From: Pirellulales bacterium
GTDB taxonomy: Bacteria > Planctomycetota > Planctomycetia > Pirellulales > JALHPA01
Length of the DNA: 7,211 nucleotides
Direction of reading: 5' to 3'
NCBI GenBank assembly: GCA_022842745.1
Contig: JALHPA010000122.1
Coordinates: 1-7,211 of the forward strand
Shown: positions 1 through 6,690 of the stretch, piece by piece
Numbering within the stretch: position 1 is the first letter of the stretch
How the letters are laid out: each line of letters starts with the position of its first letter
Translations under genes and position numbers: made by a program
The notes under the pieces: generated by a model
What the model was told of the DNA's origin: nothing
What the model saw: the letters and a program-made list of their open reading frames with translations, nothing else
The model's database searches: none

Positions 1-1491
1 ATGCGGCCTGCGCTCGGCATGACTTCGACTTGGTTCGTCTCGGCCGCGCGGCGGGTCGGTCTGCGGATCATGGGAATGGCCCTCTTGTTCCTTCCGATGG
101 GGGCAGCTCCCGTTCCCCAACCCGGCGCCCAGAAAACGCCGCCGGACCGAGCGAAACCAAAAATTTCAATCGATACGTCCCTGGAGGGACCAGCGAGCCA
201 CCAGCCATCCGAGCGGCGCGCGGCCCGCGGCTATTGGCTTTTGACCAACAAAGCCTACCTCCCCCCCGACTTCGATCAGCAGGTCTTTGACGAACTTTGG
301 AAAACCTGGGAACCACCCTTGCGGGCCAAGGCGGAGACCGCCTCGCCCGATGAGCGCCGCCGCATGGCGTTTAGTCGCTACGGCCTGACCGAACGGCCCG
401 GTGACCCGAAGCACCGTCCGTTGCAGTACGTCGTCGACGAACGGGGCAACTGGTCGATGAATTGCCTTGCTTGCCACCAAGGCAAGGTAGCGGGAAAAGT
501 CATCCCGGGCGTCGCCAATTCGCACTTCGCCTTGGAAACTCTAACGACGGAAGTGCGCCAAACGAAAATCCGCATGGGGAAGAAGCTGTCCCATATGGAT
601 CTCGGTTCGCTGTTCATGCCGCTGGGGACCAGCAACGGGACATCGAACGCGGTCATGTTCGGCGTGGCGCTTCTCGGGTATCGGGATGCCGATCTGAACA
701 TCGTTACGGATCGCCCGCGGCCCGCAATGACCCACCACGATCACGATGCCCCCCCCTGGTGGCAATTCCACCGCAAGCGGAATATGTACATCGACGGATT
801 TGCGCCCAAGGGGCGCCGGGCGCTGATGCAGTTCATTCTGGTCAAGGAGAACGGCCCGCTGCAGTTCCGCCAGTGGGAGCGGGACTTTGCCGATATCTAT
901 GCCTATTTGGAATCCCTGCGCGCTCCGGCTTATCCGTATGAAATCGATCGCAAGCTGGCGACGGAGGGCCAGGCGGTATTCCGCAAAAGCTGCGCGTCGT
1001 GCCACGGAATGTACGGCCCGGACGGCGACTATCCGGAACGTCGGGTTGCGATCGACGTGGTCCAGACCGATCGCGTCCGTCTCGACGCGCTCTCGCCCCA
1101 ACACCGCTCCCATTACGCGGAAAGCTGGTTTGCCAACTACAACCATCCGCCGGCGGTGCTCGACCCCGGAGGATATGTCGCTCCGCCGCTCGATGGGATT
1201 TGGGCCTCCGCCCCGTACTTTCACAATGGCTCGGTTCCCACGCTGTGGCACGTGCTGCGCTCGGACCAGCGTCCCAAAGTATGGCGCCGCAGCGAAGACG
1301 GCTACGACGCGGATCGCGTCGGTCTAGAGGTCGAAACGTTCGATTCTCTCCCCCCCACCTCAAGCGCGGCCGTCCGCCGGCAGTATTTCGATACCTCCAT
1401 TCCGGGGAAGAGCGCCGCCGGCCACTTATTTCCCGATCGGCTCAAGGAAGAGCAAAAGCGCGCTTTACTCGAATATTTGAAGACGTTGTAG
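1..1491 (+). CDS. Dihaem c-type cytochrome, RoxA / cytochrome c peroxidase-like
   Basis: Predicted exported redox protein of 496 residues with two covalent haem c sites, C155-L-A-C-H159 and C331-A-S-C-H335. An N-terminal basic stretch (R17, R18, R22) followed by a hydrophobic run (about 23-36) reads as a signal peptide, so it should act in the periplasm. The segment at 397-417 (PLDGIW then APYFHNGSVPTLWHVL) and the C-terminal FDTSIPGKSAAGH followed by EEQKRALLEYLKTL are hallmarks I associate with the RoxA-like / dihaem peroxidase-like family, whose members reduce peroxide or cleave organic substrates oxidatively. The actual substrate cannot be read from the sequence. At 496 residues it is shorter than the rubber oxygenase RoxA. 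The ATG at base 1 sits on the window edge, so the true start could lie upstream; M7 is an alternative. It is followed by a hairpin and a convergent gene, so it probably ends its transcript. The family is fairly sure, the function is not. Confidence 0.88.
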   Translation: MRPALGMTSTWFVSAARRVGLRIMGMALLFLPMGAAPVPQPGAQKTPPDRAKPKISIDTSLEGPASHQPSERRAARGYWLLTNKAYLPPDFDQQVFDELWKTWEPPLRAKAETASPDERRRMAFSRYGLTERPGDPKHRPLQYVVDERGNWSMNCLACHQGKVAGKVIPGVANSHFALETLTTEVRQTKIRMGKKLSHMDLGSLFMPLGTSNGTSNAVMFGVALLGYRDADLNIVTDRPRPAMTHHDHDAPPWWQFHRKRNMYIDGFAPKGRRALMQFILVKENGPLQFRQWERDFADIYAYLESLRAPAYPYEIDRKLATEGQAVFRKSCASCHGMYGPDGDYPERRVAIDVVQTDRVRLDALSPQHRSHYAESWFANYNHPPAVLDPGGYVAPPLDGIWASAPYFHNGSVPTLWHVLRSDQRPKVWRRSEDGYDADRVGLEVETFDSLPPTSSAAVRRQYFDTSIPGKSAAGHLFPDRLKEEQKRALLEYLKTL

Positions 1492-1503
1492 CCCGATCGC
1501 CGC

Positions 1504-1534
1504 TCCGACCGGCGCCAGTCCCCGGCCGGTCGGA
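1504..1534. terminator. Hairpin between convergent genes, possible bidirectional terminator
   Basis: A perfect 10-bp inverted repeat (TCCGACCGGC at 1504-1513, GCCGGTCGGA at 1525-1534) with an 11-base loop starts 12 bases after the cytochrome stop codon. It lies 31 bases beyond the hydrolase stop on the other strand. Its position between two convergent genes and its GC-rich stem suit a transcript-ending hairpin serving both. There is no U-run after the stem on either strand, so a classical intrinsic terminator is not established; it could instead protect 3' ends. Confidence 0.55.
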
Positions 1535-1565
1535 TTAAGCAATCGGCGGCAAGTCGCTTGGGGCA

Positions 1566-2435
1566 TTACAGCCCGCTATTCTCCGCGGCAAATGTATTCC
1601 GCAGCAGCCCCACCCGTTCGATCTCGACCTCGACCACGTCTCCAGGCTTCAGAAACACCTGCGGCTTCCGCGCCACCCCCACCCCCGGCGGCGTTCCGGT
1701 ATAGATCAAATCCCCCGGCATGAGCGTGCAAATGCCGGAAATATACGCCACCAACTCCGCCACCGGAAAGATAAGCTGACCGGTCGTCGAATCCTGCATC
1801 GTCTCTCCGTTGATGCGGCACTGGATGCGGAGGTTCGAGGTCTCCCCCACCTCGTCGGCGGTCACTAGCTCCGGCCCGCAGGGAGCAAAACCATCGAACG
1901 ATTTCCCCAGCAGCCACTGCCCCCCCGGCTTGCGAAGCTGCCAATCGCGGGCCGACACATCGTGCCCGCAGCAGTACCCGGCCACATGCGCAAGCGCATC
2001 GGCCGCCGGGATATGCCGCCCCCCCCGGCCAATCACTACTACCAGCTCGGCCTCGTAATCGACCTGTTGGGACAGTCGCGGCAAGACAATCGTCTGTTCA
2101 TGCCCTGCCAGGGCCGTGGGAAACTTGTTGAAGATCACCGGCTCGGAGGGAGGCGTTTGGCCGGTCTCCCGCGCGTGGTCGGCGTAATTCAGACCCACGC
2201 AAATCACTTTTTGCGGGTTGGGGATCGGCGGCAACAGCGCCAACGCTCCCGCCGCCAGCGGCCGGCCGCGCTGAATCGCGGCCGCGGCGGCCAATTGCGC
2301 CTCCGGGCCTGCCGCCAGCAAGTCCTTGAGGTTATCCGGCAATCCCGGATCGGCCGATTGCAAGTCGACGTAGCCCTCCGCACCAACTCCGGCCAAGCGC
2401 GGACCCGTTGCCGATCGGTAGGTTACCCAGCGCAT
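1566..2435 (-). CDS. Fumarylacetoacetate hydrolase-family protein
   Basis: A 289-residue member of the fumarylacetoacetate hydrolase (FAH) superfamily, cytosolic metal-dependent enzymes that hydrolyse, decarboxylate or isomerise 2-oxo acids in aromatic or sugar acid breakdown. Visible family signatures are KVICVGLNYADHA (76-88), VDYEAELVVVIG (125-136), GYCCGHDVSARDWQ (153-166), GKSFDGFAPCGP (177-188) and LMPGDLIYTGTPPGVG near the C-terminus. E128, E130 and D159 match the expected Mg2+ ligands. The poorly conserved first 70 residues fit the usual N-terminal cap. The start at 2435 is preferred because a GGAG lies 8 bases upstream and the protein has typical family length; the frame stays open to 3107 but that extension is low-complexity and runs under the next gene. 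It faces the cytochrome tail to tail and diverges from the signalling gene. The exact substrate is unknown; annotations such as ureidoglycolate lyase or acylpyruvase would be guesses. Confidence 0.93.
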   Translation of the reverse strand: MRWVTYRSATGPRLAGVGAEGYVDLQSADPGLPDNLKDLLAAGPEAQLAAAAAIQRGRPLAAGALALLPPIPNPQKVICVGLNYADHARETGQTPPSEPVIFNKFPTALAGHEQTIVLPRLSQQVDYEAELVVVIGRGGRHIPAADALAHVAGYCCGHDVSARDWQLRKPGGQWLLGKSFDGFAPCGPELVTADEVGETSNLRIQCRINGETMQDSTTGQLIFPVAELVAYISGICTLMPGDLIYTGTPPGVGVARKPQVFLKPGDVVEVEIERVGLLRNTFAAENSGL

Positions 2436-2443
2436 CGTTGTCG

Positions 2444-2447
2444 CTCC
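2444..2447 (-). promoter_or_regulatory. Ribosome binding site of the FAH-family gene
   Basis: Read on the minus strand this is GGAG, 8 bases before the ATG at 2435. It decides the start in favour of 2435 over the much longer open frame that continues to 3107. Confidence 0.6.
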
Positions 2448-2474
2448 GAAATCAAGAATCAAACTCTGGACCGC

Positions 2475-2491
2475 GCCGACGTTACGTCGGC
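2475..2491. promoter_or_regulatory. Perfect palindrome upstream of the FAH-family gene
   Basis: GCCGACG-TTA-CGTCGGC: 7-bp perfect arms around a 3-base centre, 40 bases upstream of the hydrolase start codon. The position and symmetry suit an operator for a dimeric repressor or a 5' leader hairpin. No regulator gene lies in the window, and nothing identifies the binding protein. Confidence 0.35.
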
Positions 2492-2813
2492 AACGACCGT
2501 TTCCGTCCTTCACGAGCGGGCGCAGCAAATTCGCCGACCCGCACTCCCTAGGATCGGTGTACCGTATCCGACCCCACCCGGCTCGGCAAGCGGATGGGCG
2601 ACCGCGCGATCGGTACAACCGGCGCCTCCCGCGCTGCTGGAACAACGCGAACAGGTTCGCCTGCATCCGCCGCCGGGAGTCGCTCGCTCGGTTGCTCCCG
2701 CCTTCAAGTGGCGTACTCTTCCAAGAAGAACACTCGGCGCGATTTGGCGGCGCGCGGCGGCAATCGTTGTTTGAGCCCCCAGATGGCGATTTCGGCGGAA
2801 ATGTCGTTGGCTT

Positions 2814-5144
2814 ATGCTGTCCCATTCCCTTCCAGGTCTGCCGAATTCCTCCCCCGAGCAGTCGGCCAGTGGGTTGCCCGCCAGCCCGCCGGTGGATCTT
2901 CAGTTGGGCGTGATCCAAAACCAGTTGGAAACCCTCTCCGATCCGCCACCCGTTGGGCCGCCGGCCAGAGTCGCGGAGTTGCTCGGACAGCCGGGGGCGC
3001 CCTTTCCGACGCGCGCGGACGAAGATGACTACGTGCGCGCTCGGCTGGGGGTGGCCAGCAGCTTGTTCTTCGCCTTGCGCTGCAAACATGCCGAGACCGC
3101 GGCGCATTGCATGCGCGTGGCGTTGGGCTGCTCGGATTGGTCGGAGGCGCTAGAACTCTCCGCCGACGAACGAGACGCCATCGAAGTCTCAGCCCTGCTG
3201 CACGACATCGGCAAGATCGGGCTGCCGGACCGGATCCTGCTCAAACCCTCCGCGCTCACTCCCGAGGAACTGGCGATCGTCGACCGTCACCGGCTAATGG
3301 GGGTGGAAGTGCTCGCCCCTTGCTGCGGCTCGCTCGCGGTGCTGGAGATCGTCACCAATGCGATCGCCTGGTTCGACGGAACCCGACTCCGGCTCGACGC
3401 GCACGGCGACGATTTGCCCCGCGGGGCGCGCATGGTCGCGATCGCCGATGCATATGACTCGATGACCAACAACCAGGTCTATCGAGCCGCCTGGTCCCGC
3501 GAACGCGCGATCAAGGAATTGTTCGCCAACGCAGGCACGCAGTTCGATCCCGACCTGGTGCGCAGTTTTCACGACCTGTACGGACACGACCGCGCGTTCG
3601 GCCGGGAAGATCACACCAGCCGCTGGTTGCAGACTCTCGCCGAGGCGACGCGGGGCCTGCCCTGGCATTGGAACGAGCAGGTCATTCCACGGGAGCTGGC
3701 TCATCCCTCCGAGCTTTTCCAGCATAAGCTGCTGGAAAACATGCTCGATGCAGTCGTGTTTGTCGACGCCAGCCGTCAAATCATGCTCTGGAATCGCTCG
3801 GCGGAAAAGCTCACCGGAATCGACGGCGCGACGGCGTTCCAACGCCCCTACACACCGAGCTTTCTCCGTCTCACCGACGAACGAGGCAAACCCTTGAGCG
3901 ATGCGGAATGCCCCGTGGCGCTCGCCCTCCGGACGAAGTCGCAGGTGGCGCTCCGTTTGCGAATGCAGACGCACGACCGGGCCGATATCACCGTCGACGC
4001 CCAGGCCATCCCCGTGGTCTCTAACCAGGGAATCGGGTACGGCGTGGTCCTGGTCATTCGCGACGCCTCGGGGCAGGTTTCGCTCGAGGAACGCTGCCAA
4101 AGCCTGCATCAACGCGCCATCCGCGATCCGCTCACCCAACTCGCCAACCGGGCAGAGTTCGATCGCATGCTGGTCAAGTTCGTTGCCGTCCACTCGGAAC
4201 GCAAGCTGCCTTGCAGTCTGCTGATCACCGACATCGACCGGTTCAAGCTGGTCAACGACACCTACGGGCACCAGACCGGCGACGAGGTGATCATCAGTAT
4301 GGCCCAAGTGCTCAAGAATCATGCCGGACCTGGAGACTTGGCCGCCCGCTACGGGGGGGAGGAGTTCGTGCTGCTTTGCGCGAACACGAACAACGCCGCC
4401 GCTGCTGCCCGCGCCGAAGCCGTGCGCCGCGCCTTCGCCTCCATCCCGCACAATGGAACGGGGGGCCGCGCTCTGACCGCCAGTTTCGGCGTCACGGAGA
4501 TCCAGCCGGGCGATACTCCCGAGGCGATGCTCAGCAGGGCGGATCGAGCCTTGCTCACGGCCAAGGAGACCGGCCGGAACAAGGTCGTGCAATTGGGGAC
4601 CGGAAGTGGCGCCGCACCCCCAGCCGAGCGCCAAGGCTCGCGGTGGTGGCCCTGGAGATCGCACGCGGCCACCGCCCACGTCGACGGACATCTCGTCACC
4701 GCGGTGCCACTCCAAGTCGCCGTCGAAAAGCTGCGCGGCTTCATCGCCGATCACGACGCGGAGTTGGTCACCATCGACTCGAATCGGGTGCTCCTGCACG
4801 TCAGCACCGAGCCACACATGCGCATGCGCCGCAGCGCCGATCGCCCCAACGTGCTGGAGATCGAGCTCTGCTTCGCGGAAGAGCAGATCAAGTCGCAGGT
4901 CCGCGAAGGGTACGACGCCACAACCCGCCGCACAACGGTGAAAGTGAACATCCAGTCCAAAGGAAGCCGCGACCGGCGGCAACACGACCTCCACGAGGCG
5001 GCGCGTCAGACTTTGGCCAGCCTCAAGGCGTACCTAATGGCCAACGATTATGAGCCCCAAGCAGACGCCGCCGTCTTGCGGCGAGCGACCAGCACGCTCA
5101 TTCCGTGGCTGATGAAAAAGACGGATGAGTCGCCGCAGCGCTAA
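2814..5144 (+). CDS. Degenerate HD-GYP / PAS / GGDEF diguanylate cyclase with extra C-terminal domain
   Basis: A 776-residue cytoplasmic signalling protein with no membrane segment. Residues 1-70 are proline-rich and unconserved. Residues 75-260 form an HD-GYP-type domain: H98, H130-D131 in LLHDIGKIGLPD, H159 and D212 are present, but the HHE-x-x-DG-x-GYP motif is replaced (A183-I-A185 then WFDG, no GYP), so phosphodiesterase activity is doubtful. Residues 300-425 are a PAS sensor domain. Residues 438-594 are a GGDEF domain with an intact G514-G-E-E-F518 signature, D473 and N481, predicting c-di-GMP synthesis from two GTP. The inhibitory RxxD site is G505-P-G-D508, so product inhibition is probably lost. 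Residues 623-760 form a further domain I do not recognise. The ATG at 2814 is the first after an in-frame stop at 2772, but it lacks a good ribosome binding site; a later GTG (V33 or V74) is possible. The gene ends in a 4-base overlap with the convergent comEA-like gene. Confidence 0.92.
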   Translation: MLSHSLPGLPNSSPEQSASGLPASPPVDLQLGVIQNQLETLSDPPPVGPPARVAELLGQPGAPFPTRADEDDYVRARLGVASSLFFALRCKHAETAAHCMRVALGCSDWSEALELSADERDAIEVSALLHDIGKIGLPDRILLKPSALTPEELAIVDRHRLMGVEVLAPCCGSLAVLEIVTNAIAWFDGTRLRLDAHGDDLPRGARMVAIADAYDSMTNNQVYRAAWSRERAIKELFANAGTQFDPDLVRSFHDLYGHDRAFGREDHTSRWLQTLAEATRGLPWHWNEQVIPRELAHPSELFQHKLLENMLDAVVFVDASRQIMLWNRSAEKLTGIDGATAFQRPYTPSFLRLTDERGKPLSDAECPVALALRTKSQVALRLRMQTHDRADITVDAQAIPVVSNQGIGYGVVLVIRDASGQVSLEERCQSLHQRAIRDPLTQLANRAEFDRMLVKFVAVHSERKLPCSLLITDIDRFKLVNDTYGHQTGDEVIISMAQVLKNHAGPGDLAARYGGEEFVLLCANTNNAAAAARAEAVRRAFASIPHNGTGGRALTASFGVTEIQPGDTPEAMLSRADRALLTAKETGRNKVVQLGTGSGAAPPAERQGSRWWPWRSHAATAHVDGHLVTAVPLQVAVEKLRGFIADHDAELVTIDSNRVLLHVSTEPHMRMRRSADRPNVLEIELCFAEEQIKSQVREGYDATTRRTTVKVNIQSKGSRDRRQHDLHEAARQTLASLKAYLMANDYEPQADAAVLRRATSTLIPWLMKKTDESPQR

Positions 5145-5533
5145 GGCTCGCCCGCGGTCGTCGGCAGCGGTTTCAAGTGCAAGCGGAGCTTCTCCAACTT
5201 GCGCGGACCGATGCCTGGCACTTCGGCGATCTCGTCGAGTGCCTTGAATGGCCCGTGCTGACTCCGCCAGTCGATGATCCTTCCGGCTAGCGTCGGCCCA
5301 ATGTCGGGCAATTGGCACAGCTCTTGAAGTCCGGCAGTGTTGAGGTCGACCTCAAAGCGAAAATTAAGCGGCTCGGCCTCGTCGATATCGATACGGCCCT
5401 CCCCGCATTGCCGCAACAGCCACAAAAGCGAAAGCGCAACCAACGCCACCCAGGCCGCAGCCGCGATCACACGCTGGTCCGATGGTCGCAGCCAACGATT
5501 CTGGACATCCGGCGGTGGAGCGGGCGAATCCAT
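5141..5533 (-). CDS. ComEA-like membrane-anchored helix-hairpin-helix protein
   Basis: A 130-residue protein with a short polar N-terminus, one hydrophobic membrane segment (about 22-40) and a C-terminal tandem helix-hairpin-helix domain (62-120). The two hairpins are LPDIGPTLAGRI (75-86) and VPGIGPRKLEKL (105-116), preceded by the typical VDLNTA. This is the ComEA fold: in competent bacteria ComEA binds incoming double-stranded DNA outside the inner membrane, and the HhH hairpins contact the backbone. Length and layout fit the small ComEA-like proteins common outside classical competence systems. No comEC or comF lies here, although a PilT/GspE-type ATPase fragment lies 1.4 kb away. The minus-strand ATG at 5533 has no purine-rich ribosome binding site in front of it. 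The fold is sure; a role in DNA uptake is inference, and other DNA-binding roles are possible. Confidence 0.88.
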   Translation of the reverse strand: MDSPAPPPDVQNRWLRPSDQRVIAAAAWVALVALSLLWLLRQCGEGRIDIDEAEPLNFRFEVDLNTAGLQELCQLPDIGPTLAGRIIDWRSQHGPFKALDEIAEVPGIGPRKLEKLRLHLKPLPTTAGEP

Positions 5534-5556
5534 GAGGAGGTTACGGAACCCGGGGC

Positions 5557-5583
5557 GTATCGTTCTCTAGAACGACCTGATAC
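5557..5583. promoter_or_regulatory. Nested inverted repeat, candidate operator or leader hairpin
   Basis: Inner arms CGTTCT (5561-5566) and AGAACG (5569-5574) sit around two bases; outer arms GTATC (5557-5561) and GATAC (5579-5583) extend the symmetry with a 4-base asymmetry (ACCT). It lies 8 bases from the possible -10 spot and between divergent starts, as an operator would. It does not resemble an NAD-repressor site that I can recall with confidence. Confidence 0.35.
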
Positions 5584-5611
5584 CTCCCGCTATTATGCAC
5601 CGGTGGCGCTC

Positions 5612-5636
5612 CCGCGGCGAACCGTTTTTGCCGCGG
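5612..5636. repeat. Inverted repeat upstream of nadC
   Basis: Perfect 7-bp arms CCGCGGC (5612-5618) and GCCGCGG (5630-5636) enclose an 11-base loop ending in five T. It is GC-rich and about 80 bases before the nadC start, so it could form a 5' leader hairpin. In a high-GC genome, arms of this length can also occur by chance. Confidence 0.3.
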
Positions 5637-5718
5637 CTTTCATACCGGTCGGCGCCAAGATCCTTCGAGCCGTTCCGCAGCGCTTCCCACCCCCGCGCCA
5701 AGTCACGATATTGGCTGT

Positions 5719-6690
5719 ATGACCAAGGAGTTCAGCCAAATTGAGTGGGATGCGTCCCTGGCCGCCGACTGCCTCCAGATTGTCCGCCTGGCCATTCTGG
5801 AGGACCTCGACCGCGGCTACGATTGGACGACCGTGGCCCTCACGCCCAGCGATGGCATGGGCCAGGCACAGGTCGTCGCACGGGAGACGGGCGTGATCGC
5901 CGGTTTGAAAGCCGCGGAGTTGGCAGCCGCAGAGTTCGATCCGGCTTTGCACTGGTCCGATCTTTGCCCGGACGGAACCTTGGTGTCGCCCGGGCAGCGG
6001 GTCGCCGCGCTCTCCGGCAAGGTTCGTAGCCTGTTGGCCGCGGAACGGACCATCTTGAACCTGATCGGCCGGCTGTCCGGCATTGCCACGCTGGCCCGGA
6101 AGTACGTTGAGGCGGTTGCCGAAACGCAAGCCCGCATCTACGACACCCGCAAAACGACCCCCGGTTGGCGCCGAATGGAAAAATACGCGGTCCGCCAAGG
6201 CGGAGCAAACAACCATCGTCTGGGTCTATACGACGCGATTCTGATCAAGGACAACCACTTAGCCTTCGGCGCCGTCGCGAACGCTCGGCAGCGGTTCACT
6301 CCCGCGGAAGCCGTGTCCGCCGCACGGCGGTTCCTCGCGGAAGGACTGGCGGCCAGCGGGCGAGAGATGGCATCGTCCGCGCTTACGATGATCGTCGAAG
6401 TCGAAGTCGATACGATCGACCAATTGAGAGCCGTGCTGCCCGCCGGCCCGGACATCGTGATGCTCGACAACATGTCCCCGCGGGAATTGGCGCAAGCGGT
6501 CGCAATCCGCAATCAAACCGCCCCCCAAATTGAACTGGAAGCCTCTGGCGGAGTCAATTTGGAAACGGTTGGGGCCATCGCACGCACCGGAGTCGACCGG
6601 ATCAGCGTGGGCGCGCTGACCCACTCGGCCAGGTCGCTCGACGTGGGACTGGATTGGTCCGTTGAATCCCCGCCAAAATTCGATTCGTAG
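5719..6690 (+). CDS. nadC: Nicotinate-nucleotide pyrophosphorylase (quinolinate phosphoribosyltransferase)
   Basis: Converts quinolinate and PRPP to nicotinate mononucleotide, CO2 and pyrophosphate, the entry to NAD from the de novo branch, in the cytoplasm. The 323-residue protein shows the full family pattern: an N-terminal open-face domain beginning LAILEDLDRGYDWTT, ERTILNLIGRLSGIAT with R110, DTRKTTPGWRRMEKYAV with R144-K145, GGANNHRLGLYDAILIKDNH with H166, R167 and K177, then EVEVDT (E227), IVMLDNMS (D250) and the C-terminal ASGGVN...GVDRISVGALTHSA phosphate-binding region. All the catalytic basic and acidic positions that I can place are present. It is somewhat longer than the usual 280-300 residues, mainly from about 20 extra residues between 190 and 222. 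It starts at the ATG at 5719; no clear ribosome binding site precedes it. nadA and nadB are not in the window, so it appears to be a stand-alone gene. Confidence 0.97.
   Translation: MTKEFSQIEWDASLAADCLQIVRLAILEDLDRGYDWTTVALTPSDGMGQAQVVARETGVIAGLKAAELAAAEFDPALHWSDLCPDGTLVSPGQRVAALSGKVRSLLAAERTILNLIGRLSGIATLARKYVEAVAETQARIYDTRKTTPGWRRMEKYAVRQGGANNHRLGLYDAILIKDNHLAFGAVANARQRFTPAEAVSAARRFLAEGLAASGREMASSALTMIVEVEVDTIDQLRAVLPAGPDIVMLDNMSPRELAQAVAIRNQTAPQIELEASGGVNLETVGAIARTGVDRISVGALTHSARSLDVGLDWSVESPPKFDS

Larger units (their letters stand above)
2436..2813. other. Divergent intergenic region, 378 bases
   Basis: This stretch separates the starts of the FAH-family gene (minus) and the HD/PAS/GGDEF gene (plus), so it should hold both promoters. 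No convincing -35/-10 pair is visible for either gene. Several short frames run through it, including the upstream continuation of the hydrolase frame, but they have no recognisable domain and an arginine/glycine/serine-rich composition typical of non-coding high-GC sequence. The most structured element is the palindrome at 2475-2491. A plus-strand GGCGGAA at 2794-2800 lies 13 bases before the 2814 ATG, too far to be a good ribosome binding site. Confidence 0.6.
5534..5718. other. Divergent region between comEA-like gene and nadC
   Basis: These 185 bases separate two divergent start codons and should carry both promoters. An AT-rich spot TATTAT (5591-5596), reading CATAAT on the minus strand (5593-5598), could serve as a -10 element in either direction, but no good -35 sits at the right spacing. 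Two inverted repeats (5557-5583 and 5612-5636) flank it. No ribosome binding site is evident before the nadC ATG. Confidence 0.5.

Noticed and set aside
541..1251. 236-codon open frame antisense to the cytochrome gene
   Set aside because: It lies wholly inside a gene with two CxxCH motifs and shows no domain of its own.
1962..2774. 270-codon plus-strand open frame over the hydrolase gene and upstream region
   Set aside because: Antisense to the FAH motifs; arginine/glutamine-rich low-complexity translation without any recognisable fold.
2436..3107. N-terminal extension of the FAH-family frame to an ATG at 3107 (513 residues)
   Set aside because: The extra 224 residues are arginine/glycine-rich with no domain, overlap the start of the well-supported signalling gene on the other strand, and the start at 2435 has a ribosome binding site and normal family length.
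3294..4994. 566-codon open frame antisense to the HD/PAS/GGDEF gene
   Set aside because: It is the antisense shadow of a gene with recognisable domains; its translation is histidine/arginine/valine-rich with no family motif, as expected in high-GC DNA.
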